Below are positions 52,331 to 59,784 of a stretch of 64,000 nt of DNA, piece by piece (the first letter of the stretch is position 1; every line of letters starts with the position of its first letter). Source of the DNA: Hyphomonadaceae bacterium UKL13-1 (GTDB lineage: Bacteria; Pseudomonadota; Alphaproteobacteria; Caulobacterales; Aquidulcibacteraceae). The notes beneath the pieces were generated by a model. That model saw only the letters and a list, made by a program, of their open reading frames with translations, made no database searches and was not told the origin of the DNA. The stretch is from contig CP012156.1 in the NCBI GenBank assembly GCA_001602435.1, forward strand, positions 3,437,509 to 3,501,508. The letters are read 5' to 3'. The position numbers and the translations under genes were made by a program.

Positions 52331-53481
52331 GCTCAGCAGGCTGACCGGCGTCTTTGACTGATAGTGTAAGTAATTGATTTAATTTAATTATATAAATGAC
52401 GACTTGTCATTTTTGACCCAAAATCAATGAAAATCAATGGTCCTTATCGCGACGGTCACGCAAGTTTGGTCACACCAATTCTGCCCAAACCGACGCATTT
52501 TCGCTTCGCACAAATTGAAAAATTTTTGCAAATTTTCTAAAACACAAGGATAAATTACTCTGGCCAAACTGGCAAGATATCCGCTTTTTTCGAGCCTTTT
52601 TTGGTGGTGGCTTGGCCACGAGAATCCGACTAAGAATTTGTGCAGAGCTAGAACGCTTCCAGATCAACGTGACAATGAATACAAGCTTTCGCGTAACGGA
52701 CGATCTAAGTTTATAAATTCGCTGCGCAGGAAATATTGCATTTGCCGCGAATATTGGCTGATCGAGCAATTGCGACAACGGATCGAAGAAGCCGTCGAGA
52801 CAACAGCGGGCGTCGCCGATCTGGCGAGCGCCAAGTAGGCCGGCTAAGATGGCGCTAGAAGAGCATGTGCTCTCCAATGAAGTTCAAGGCAACCAAGCGC
52901 GGGTCGCTGAGCTAATTGCTTTCGAGGCGTGGAACTATCCAGGAGCGGACGCGGTTCGTTCGGCAACAACCACCATTACATCGCCGTTGGCGGCTACCGT
53001 CGCCGGGACATTGGTGTCGATGTTCGAGCATTAATCTATGCGGTCTTCAAAGGCGGTGTGGTCGCTTTTTGCATCGAGCCAGCGCTGGGACATCTGTGAG
53101 TCCAGTGGTCACTGGTGAGGCAATGAGCTTGCTGCAACCGCAATTGAGAAGCTGCATGGAAGGCCCAAGCGTAGTCTTGGCCAAGGAGAAGTACGGCAAA
53201 CAGCTCCAATTCTGAATGGTCCAAATTTCAAGAGCCTGAGCAAACGCCTTCGCTTCAAAGATGGTGCAGACATCGCCTCCTCGAGAAATAATTGAATCAA
53301 TTGCTAACCTCCCAATTATGCCCGGGTTTACACAATTTAGGTATCCCTCGAGTAATTTTAGAGCGGACCGTTGACGCCCTCTTCGAATGCGGAAGGCTAT
53401 TCCGAGCATCGAAGTTGCCGATCGAAAGCTCATCAAAGCGTGATGTGAATATCAGATTCTATCTCTCAAAAGGGGCCCGAT
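52331..53481. other. Degenerate, gene-poor left edge of the island
   Basis: Over 1.1 kb without a complete, convincing gene. It starts with an AT-rich run and a direct repeat (52421-52440), then short frames with no good start. The best coding-looking piece is the pseudogene fragment at 52911-53099. Confidence 0.6.
52911..53099 (+). pseudogene. Truncated protein C-terminus, unknown
   Basis: A 62-codon open stretch, bounded by a TGA at 52908, reads ...GSFGNNHHYIAVGGYRRRDI, then GVDVRALIYAVFKGGVVAFC, then IEPALGHL and stop. It has no ATG and a weak GTG at best. The amino-acid content (NNHHYIAVGGYRRRD) looks like true protein, unlike the other frames here, so it may be the end of a gene whose start was lost to deletion or frameshift. 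Family unknown. Confidence 0.35.
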
Positions 53482-53976
53482 ATGCGGCAGGAGATCAAAA
53501 TTGCAATTTTCACTCTGAGTGGATTGGTGCTCGCAGGCTGTAATCCTGTTGTTGATAAGCCTGCGATTGTTGCCGAGCAGCCCGAGATAGCTTGTCCAAG
53601 CGTGCAGCTACCCAAGGATCGAACCAAAAAGGCGTCGTCTAAAACAGCCCCTCTTGGGATAGCAGTTCCGAGTGGGGCAAATTACTTCATTAAGGTGGTT
53701 AGCGTGCAAGGTGAAGAAGTATCTTCTTTCTACATGGAAGGAGGCACCTCTCGAAAGGTCAACGTACCATTCGGCAGCTACCGCATTAAGTACGCCTCTG
53801 GACAAAATTGGTGTGGCAACGAAGAGCTGTTCGGCCAGAAGACCTTGATAAGTGAAGCCGATCAGACTTTTGATTTCGGAATCGTAGGAGACCAATTGGT
53901 AGGTTACAGCGTAGAGTTGTTCCCTCAATCTCAAGGAAATCTATCAACAACGTCAATAGGGCGCGGCGATTTCTAG
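53482..53976 (+). CDS. Predicted lipoprotein at the start of the Hsp70 cluster
   Basis: A 164-residue lipoprotein with a good ribosome binding site (AAAGGGG) before 53482. The signal IAIFTLSGLVLAGC has its lipobox Cys20. The mature domain has a small beta-sandwich pattern (FIKVVSVQGEEVSSFYMEGG, then VNVPFGSYRIKYASGQNWCGNEELF), as in the carboxypeptidase-regulatory-like or transthyretin-like proteins. It is 313 bp upstream of the GrpE-like gene, so it need not be on the same transcript. The envelope location matches that predicted for other proteins of the cluster. Confidence 0.75.
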   Translation: MRQEIKIAIFTLSGLVLAGCNPVVDKPAIVAEQPEIACPSVQLPKDRTKKASSKTAPLGIAVPSGANYFIKVVSVQGEEVSSFYMEGGTSRKVNVPFGSYRIKYASGQNWCGNEELFGQKTLISEADQTFDFGIVGDQLVGYSVELFPQSQGNLSTTSIGRGDF

Positions 53977-54289
53977 TCAAAGATATGCCCTATCCCGAGA
54001 TCGCGCTGACAATTTGGTTGGGGTTACCTAAGAAGTATGCTGCTATTTTGACTTCAGTTACAGCACGACGTTCACAAGTTGCCGGGCCTGCGGTTCATGT
54101 CGCGATATGTCTCTTGAATAGCTCGCAACTTTAGGCAATGCTACCAGGCTTAGGCTTATGGCAGGCCAATAATTATGATTAGAGCAACCGCAAACCGGCC
54201 TCATTATGGTGCCGATGTTTGGCCAAGTCGCCGGACACAATTTGATGGCGAAAAACTGTAACAAATGCATTGTAAAACCTGGGGGCAAA
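53977..54289. promoter_or_regulatory. Gene-free region upstream of the GrpE/Hsp70 cluster
   Basis: 313 bp, AT-rich, with no convincing gene. The promoter of the cluster is presumably here; I find no clear heat-shock sigma-32 promoter (CTTGAAA/CCCCAT-like) or CIRCE palindrome. Confidence 0.4.
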
Positions 54290-54664
54290 ATGACAGTCGA
54301 GTTGGGTGACACGAAAGATCAACTGGAGAACTCGCTAATTGAGATTGCAGTCGAGAGCTGGCGCTTTTCTCGTCTTTTTGCTCGCGTTGTAAACAAGCTG
54401 GATGCCGGTGAGTCAGCAAGGTACGTAAATCAACTTCGCTATTTTCAGAAGAAAGTTGAAGAAAGCCTTGAAGCCAGCGGGCTAAAGTTTGTGAACGTCG
54501 AAGGCAAACCTTTCGAAACCGGTATGGCAGCATCTGCACTGAATATAGGGGATTTCGGCCCTGACGATGATCTGCTCGTCGATCAGATGGTCGAGCCCAT
54601 CATTATGGGTCGTGATGGATTGCGAAAGCAGGGCACGGTTATGCTTAGGAAGGTTCATGCATGA
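54290..54664 (+). CDS. GrpE-like nucleotide exchange factor, shortened
   Basis: A 124-residue protein from the ATG at 54290, preceded by GGGGGC at proper spacing; the frame extends to 54206 without such a site. The C-terminal 60 residues follow the GrpE head-domain pattern: GLKFVNVEGKPFETGMAASA, then LLVDQMVEPIIMGRDGLRKQ and GTVMLRKV, which align with the usual G-x-PFD and V-x-x-V-x-x-x-GY-x-x-x-x-x-R motifs. The helical N-terminal part is much shorter than in GrpE (about 200 residues). It overlaps the Hsp70-like gene by 4 bases (ATGA). It would promote ADP release from that Hsp70. This is a structural inference from sequence pattern. Confidence 0.7.
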   Translation: MTVELGDTKDQLENSLIEIAVESWRFSRLFARVVNKLDAGESARYVNQLRYFQKKVEESLEASGLKFVNVEGKPFETGMAASALNIGDFGPDDDLLVDQMVEPIIMGRDGLRKQGTVMLRKVHA

Positions 54665-57153
54665 AGTACGTTGGAATAGACCTTGGAACAACGAATAGCG
54701 CCATTTGCACATATGACGGTGAGTTGCTGAGGCTATACAAAAGTCCTGAGCAGAATGATGTGACGCCATCGGCGATCTTCATCGATCGGCGCGGCAATAA
54801 GTTCTTGGGCAAGCGCGCCTACGATAGCGCGGCCAAAAATCCTGATAACGCAGCGACCAAGTTTAAACGAATGATGGGGACTAGTACCCCGGTGAAATTG
54901 ACTGCTGTTGATGTTACCATGACCCCGGAGGAGTGTTCAGCAGAAATCCTAAAGCTGTGCTTCGGCTATCTACCAGAAGAAATTCGTAACGGGAGTGAAA
55001 CGGGGACTGTGATCACAGTCCCTGCGGCGTTCAATCAAATGCAGAAAGATGCAACCTTGGCCGCAGCAGAAATGGCTGGACTTGGCAGCGTGGCATTGAT
55101 GCAAGAGCCTGTCGCCGCCGTTATGTGCGTGATGAGACACCGTAAGGGCGATGGTGCCTTTCTTGTATTCGATCTCGGGGGCGGGACGCTAGATATCGCA
55201 ATCGCGGAAAGTATTAGTGGTCGGGTCAGGCTTCTCGCCCATGGCGGTGTTGCGATGTGCGGCGGGACGGACTTCGACCGCGCAATTTTAGATAACTTGG
55301 TCAAGCCTTGGCTCTTAGCGACTTTCAATCTGCCGGAAGATTTCACCTCCAAACAAAAGTACAAGTCACTTCTGCGAATGTGTCTTTGGGCGTCAGAGAA
55401 AGCAAAGATTGAGCTTTCTGCAAGAGAGGAATCTGTAATTAGTCTGACAGAATCCGACCTCGGCGTTAGCGATGAAAGCGGCGCAGAGATTTATGTCGAC
55501 ATTGCCCTAACAAGGGCCCAACTCAATGAGTTGATTTCAAGTAGGGTCGAGGAATCGATCCAATCAGCGCGCGAGACATTAGAGAAGGCCGGCCTCAGTG
55601 CTCATGATGTTGAACGCATCGTATTCGTTGGTGGCCCGACACAGTATAAACCCCTGCGTGATAAAGTCTCATTTGAGTTGGGCATTGCACCATCAAACGA
55701 GGTCAATCCGATGACGGCAGTTGCCGAAGGCGCAGCGGTGTTCGCTGAGTCGATTGATTGGAGCTCTCAGAGTCGTGGTAGAAAAACTTCAAGAGGTGCC
55801 CTTAGTGCAGGCGGCTCTTTGGCCCTGACGTTTAACTACATCTCTCGTACCCCGGATTCGAAGGCCAAAGTCGTCGCAAAACTGGATGGGAGTGCCGCAG
55901 CTGGAGTTGAGTTTCAGATTGATAGTTTAGACACGGGTTGGTCATCAGGCCGGATGACGCTAAAAGATGGCGTCATCTTCGAGCTAAACCTTGCGAAGCC
56001 GGGGGACAATACCTTTAAAGTGTTTGTATTCGACGCAAATGGCGGACCCGTCACGCTCAAAGAAGACAAGATCGTTATCGCGCGTACGGCTGCGAGCATC
56101 GATGCAATCCCAGCATCCCACTCGATAGGTGTCGAAGCTCGTGACAAGCTCGGCGGACGACTGGTGTTGGATTATCTGGTTCGTGAGGGTGAACAATTGC
56201 CTAAGAAAGGCAAGAAAACTTTTAAGACCGAAGAGTCGCTGAAATCCGGAAGTGCCGGGTCAATCAAGTTCAAGATTTGGGAAGGTGAGATATCTGACCC
56301 TGTCACGGATAACCGATTTATTGGTTTGTTCGAGATTAAGGGGTCAGACTTTGATGACGGCGTAATCTCAGCTGGGGCCGAAATGATTTGCGAATACGAG
56401 GTTCTGGATTCTGGGAACATCGTAATGGAAGTGTCGGTGCCTTCGATCGGTGGGTCTTTTCACAGTGGACGCAACTTTTACTCCCGTCAGGATGGCCAAG
56501 TTGATTACTCCAAAGCGTCAAAGCTTATTGAAGAGCAGTCGGAGCATGCTTTACAGCGACTTGAGGAGATGGAGACAACAATTGATGACCCTCGCCTAGC
56601 ACAAGCACGGGAAAAGTTAGAACAGGCGGACACTATTCAAAGCGGGGAGTCAGATCCTGAAACCGCAAAACAAGCCATGGATAACGTGCAGGAGGCAAAG
56701 CGATTAATCGCACTCGCACGGAAGTCCAATTTGAAGGAAATTCGGCAACTTGAGCTTACAAAGCTAGTTCAGTTCATTGATGAAGTTATACGTCCACTTG
56801 CTCGTCCGACTGAGGCAAACGTATTTGACAATCTCATCAAGACCGCACAGCGAGCTATCGATAACAATAGCGGCGACTTTGAGTCGCACTTAAGCGACTT
56901 ACGAGGGAGGGGCTTTTCGATCCTCTGGCGGCAGGACTGGTTTGTAATCGATCGATTCCAAACGTTAGCCTCAGACGCATATCAGTTTCCGAACGCTAGG
57001 GAACATGCGCAGCTAGTCGCCACAGGCATGGAGGCACTCAAGGCAAATGATATCGATAAATTGCGCCATGTTGTCTATCAGCTTGATTCAATTCGAATCG
57101 GGTCTTTTGGTGACGACGATATTATGGCTGGTGCCAATATCGTGCGGAGCTGA
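54661..57153 (+). CDS. Divergent Hsp70/DnaK-like chaperone, 830 residues
   Basis: The N-terminal 370 residues are a typical Hsp70 nucleotide-binding domain: VGIDLGTTNSAICTYDG (phosphate 1), VITVPAAFNQMQKDATLAAA, LVFDLGGGTLDIAIAE (phosphate 2) and IVFVGGPTQYKPLRDKVSFE (adenosine motif). After ESIDWSSQ the protein leaves the DnaK pattern: the hydrophobic linker (VLLLDV-like) is absent, the next 220 residues form a different beta-rich domain, and about 240 residues of mostly helical text end the protein. DnaK is about 640 residues. The GrpE-like gene overlaps upstream and the AAA+ gene begins 3 bp downstream. It is clearly not the housekeeping dnaK; the client is unknown. Confidence 0.9.
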   Translation: MKYVGIDLGTTNSAICTYDGELLRLYKSPEQNDVTPSAIFIDRRGNKFLGKRAYDSAAKNPDNAATKFKRMMGTSTPVKLTAVDVTMTPEECSAEILKLCFGYLPEEIRNGSETGTVITVPAAFNQMQKDATLAAAEMAGLGSVALMQEPVAAVMCVMRHRKGDGAFLVFDLGGGTLDIAIAESISGRVRLLAHGGVAMCGGTDFDRAILDNLVKPWLLATFNLPEDFTSKQKYKSLLRMCLWASEKAKIELSAREESVISLTESDLGVSDESGAEIYVDIALTRAQLNELISSRVEESIQSARETLEKAGLSAHDVERIVFVGGPTQYKPLRDKVSFELGIAPSNEVNPMTAVAEGAAVFAESIDWSSQSRGRKTSRGALSAGGSLALTFNYISRTPDSKAKVVAKLDGSAAAGVEFQIDSLDTGWSSGRMTLKDGVIFELNLAKPGDNTFKVFVFDANGGPVTLKEDKIVIARTAASIDAIPASHSIGVEARDKLGGRLVLDYLVREGEQLPKKGKKTFKTEESLKSGSAGSIKFKIWEGEISDPVTDNRFIGLFEIKGSDFDDGVISAGAEMICEYEVLDSGNIVMEVSVPSIGGSFHSGRNFYSRQDGQVDYSKASKLIEEQSEHALQRLEEMETTIDDPRLAQAREKLEQADTIQSGESDPETAKQAMDNVQEAKRLIALARKSNLKEIRQLELTKLVQFIDEVIRPLARPTEANVFDNLIKTAQRAIDNNSGDFESHLSDLRGRGFSILWRQDWFVIDRFQTLASDAYQFPNAREHAQLVATGMEALKANDIDKLRHVVYQLDSIRIGSFGDDDIMAGANIVRS

Positions 57154-57156
57154 TTT

Positions 57157-58593
57157 ATGACGATCGATGCATGGTTGCCGGTAGACTTCGAACTTCCAAA
57201 TGGCCCGAAGCTCCGCTCTGTAATGTTCGGTGGCACAAGCTGGCAAATATTCGAAACTCATGGGAATGGACGTGCATTGGTGGTGCACGAGGAACTTGCT
57301 CTTCGCTGGGTCACACTAGGGTTGATCGATCGGGGGTTGTTTAGCGATTTTGACTTTGGTCAGCAAAGCTTTCGGGCGCTTTCGTGCGGCCAAAGTCATG
57401 ACCTGAGCCCTGTTTCTGAAAGCAATCGTCCACAGTCCAAAGCGGAGGCTCTTGCGTTCGCGCAAGCACTTAAGGCCACCCGGGAAATTGACCCGACATC
57501 CCCTATTCATGATGCCTTATACGTAGAGAAGATAAGTCGCCTTCTCCCAACCTATAGCATAACCAGCAGACTCGATGATGATGTCGTGCTGGGGTCTTGG
57601 CTTACGGGTGGAGCATTTATCTCTGCAAAGTCTTTCCGTAGGCTACGTCAGACAATGAGCTGGCTAAATCCGGATCACCTGAGCGAGGTCGTTCAACTAG
57701 CTGGCTTTGAGGTCTCCGGCATCGTCCCCGGCAGTCAAAAATCGCAATTCGACACCCAAACTGATAGCGGAGAAGCGGGATCCACAGGCCAAACCATCGC
57801 CGAAACGGCACGCGACTCGAAAACCAAAGAGTTTGAATTAGCCGGGAGGCCAGAGCTTGCCGCTTTTTTCAACGAGCACATCGTTGATATCGTCCTGCGT
57901 CGAGATCAATATAAACTCCTTGGCATTGAATTTCCATCGGCCGTAATTCTGTACGGGCCGCCTGGCACGGGCAAGACGTTCGCAGTAGAGCAACTCGTTG
58001 ATTTTCTTGGATGGCCCAGCTTCCAAATTGATGCATCTAGTGTTGCCAGTCCGTACATTCACGAAACCAGCAAGAAGGTTGCCCAGGTTTTTGAAAAAGC
58101 AATCGAAAACGCGCCATCCGTATTGGTGATAGATGAGATGGAGGCGTTTCTCGCTGACAGAGAAATGACATCAAGCCACCACAGGGTCGAAGAGGTTGCC
58201 GAATTTCTTAGACGGATTCCAGAGGCAATAAAATGCGATGTACTTATCATCGCAATGACCAACCGACTCGACATGATTGATCCGGCAATCCAGCGCCGGG
58301 GCCGCTTCGATCATGTCGTTAAGGTGGACTTCGCAAGCGAGGTTGAGGTCCGCGCGCTTCTGGACAAATTGATTTCTTCCATTCCAAGAGACGAAGATGT
58401 GGACACCATCCCGATTGCCCGAGAGCTCGCGGGCAGGCCATTATCTGATGTCGCCTTTGTGGTGCGTGAAGGCGCAAGGCTCGCTGCTCGCGCTGGTAAA
58501 GAGCGGATCGATCAAGTCAGCTTGATTGCCGCACTGCAATCGGCACCGGCTAGAGAACGCGAAGGTGAAACACTGCGTCGCATTGGGTTTTAG
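57157..58593 (+). CDS. AAA+ ATPase, FtsH/Cdc48-like core with unique N-terminal domain
   Basis: A 478-residue protein with one AAA+ module: Walker A GPPGTGKT at 267-274, Walker B VLVIDEME at 322-329, sensor 1 Asn369 in MTNRLDMIDPAIQ and the arginine finger region RRGRFD at 380-385, with the alpha-helical lid following. The first 230 residues are a domain I do not recognise, with a possible role as a client- or partner-binding part. No zinc-protease motif or membrane helix is present, so it is not FtsH. It starts 3 bp after the Hsp70 stop and is surely cotranscribed. Confidence 0.9.
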   Translation: MTIDAWLPVDFELPNGPKLRSVMFGGTSWQIFETHGNGRALVVHEELALRWVTLGLIDRGLFSDFDFGQQSFRALSCGQSHDLSPVSESNRPQSKAEALAFAQALKATREIDPTSPIHDALYVEKISRLLPTYSITSRLDDDVVLGSWLTGGAFISAKSFRRLRQTMSWLNPDHLSEVVQLAGFEVSGIVPGSQKSQFDTQTDSGEAGSTGQTIAETARDSKTKEFELAGRPELAAFFNEHIVDIVLRRDQYKLLGIEFPSAVILYGPPGTGKTFAVEQLVDFLGWPSFQIDASSVASPYIHETSKKVAQVFEKAIENAPSVLVIDEMEAFLADREMTSSHHRVEEVAEFLRRIPEAIKCDVLIIAMTNRLDMIDPAIQRRGRFDHVVKVDFASEVEVRALLDKLISSIPRDEDVDTIPIARELAGRPLSDVAFVVREGARLAARAGKERIDQVSLIAALQSAPAREREGETLRRIGF

Positions 58594-58606
58594 TGAGGGC
58601 AAGCAC

Positions 58607-59674
58607 TTGGCACCAGAGGATGACGATCGCAAAGACACAGGTAATAAAGGCTTTGCTGGCCTAAGTTCTATGGTCTCGGATGTAGATGCAGCGCTAAGTA
58701 ATGCGGCTAAAAAGGCACAACCACGCTCTGACAAAGCAGCTCCGCCAGCAGCTTCGACGACCGCTTCTGCCTTTGGCGGCGCTCCGTCAGAGCGAAGTGA
58801 AAAATTGGATAAGACAGCCGGCCAATCTTCGAAAAGTTCGTCATTGGGGCTGTGGTTGTTTGGAGTTATAGCGCTGTTTGCGTTTATGCTGTCTGCGTCT
58901 TTCTGGGCGACCTTTCAAACTCCTAGCAATGGCGTGTCGGCGACGTCTGATGCGTATTCTACGCCTATAACGGCCGAAGAGCCGCCGCTGCCGTCTTCGA
59001 TAGAACTAACGCCACCCCAACTGTCTCCGCGTCCCAAAGTCGCGCAAACTAAACCCAACGGAGTAGTCGACGACCCTGAGCTAGCAGCTACTTGCACTGA
59101 AAGTGACAGTAGCCCTCGCGAGTTGGGTGAATTCAATGTCGACCGAGCTTATCCGCAGCGTGTTAAAGATCAAGGAATTGAAGGCATCGTCGAAGCTACT
59201 TTAACAATCGATGAGAACGGATTGGTCGTTGGAGAGGTGATAACTTACTCCAATCCACCCGGGGTATTTGATGCGGCAGTCGAGCGCGAGGTGAAACGCA
59301 TGCGTTTTGAGCCAGCACGTCGAAACTGCGAAAATGTGGCCGGTGAGTTTCCTTTGAGAGTTGATTTTGTCCTGCCAAAACCCTGCGCCGAGGGAGAAAA
59401 GAACCCCCGCAAGCTGCGTGATTTCAACTGGGATCGGGCCTATCCACAGCGCGCTGTGGATCGTGGGATTGAAGGCCGTGTCTGGGCGACTTTGCAGATT
59501 GACGCAACCGGTTCGGTTGTAGGGTTTATTTTGATCTCGGCGGACCCACCGGGCGTGTTTGAATCGGCCGTTGAGCGTGAAGCACGTCGGATGCGTTTCG
59601 AGCCTGCCCGTCGGAACTGCAAGAACGTGGCAGGCGATTACCCGCTCGAAGTTACATTCGTTTTGGGTGAGTAA
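58607..59674 (+). CDS. Membrane protein with two tandem TonB C-terminal domains
   Basis: I start this at TTG 58607, 13 bp after the AAA+ stop and preceded by GAGGG at 7-base spacing; the upstream ATG (58526) lies inside the AAA+ gene. The 355-residue protein has a soluble low-complexity N-terminus, one membrane helix (LGLWLFGVIALFAFMLSASF, about 80-100), a Pro-rich linker and two copies of a TonB C-terminal-like domain (DRAYPQRVKDQGIEGIVEAT and DRAYPQRAVDRGIEGRVWAT), each ending RMRFEPARRNC(E/K)NVAG(E/D)(F/Y)PL. It is a TonB-like protein with a cytoplasmic N-terminus of some 80 residues, far longer than normal. Exb partners are not nearby. Confidence 0.87.
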   Translation: MAPEDDDRKDTGNKGFAGLSSMVSDVDAALSNAAKKAQPRSDKAAPPAASTTASAFGGAPSERSEKLDKTAGQSSKSSSLGLWLFGVIALFAFMLSASFWATFQTPSNGVSATSDAYSTPITAEEPPLPSSIELTPPQLSPRPKVAQTKPNGVVDDPELAATCTESDSSPRELGEFNVDRAYPQRVKDQGIEGIVEATLTIDENGLVVGEVITYSNPPGVFDAAVEREVKRMRFEPARRNCENVAGEFPLRVDFVLPKPCAEGEKNPRKLRDFNWDRAYPQRAVDRGIEGRVWATLQIDATGSVVGFILISADPPGVFESAVEREARRMRFEPARRNCKNVAGDYPLEVTFVLGE

Positions 59675-59784
59675 GAACCTGCTATTATGATAAAGAAATT
59701 AGGGGGATGATTAGATGGTTGCTTCTTGGACTTGCGATCTTGAAAAAAGGTTAGAAAGTTTGTTCTCCCTCGCGGCGCAACAAA

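Noticed and set aside
52470..52877. A 135-codon minus-strand frame at the island edge.
   Set aside because: Low-quality text rich in Ser, Arg and Lys, no ribosome binding site, no recognisable domain; not enough to call.
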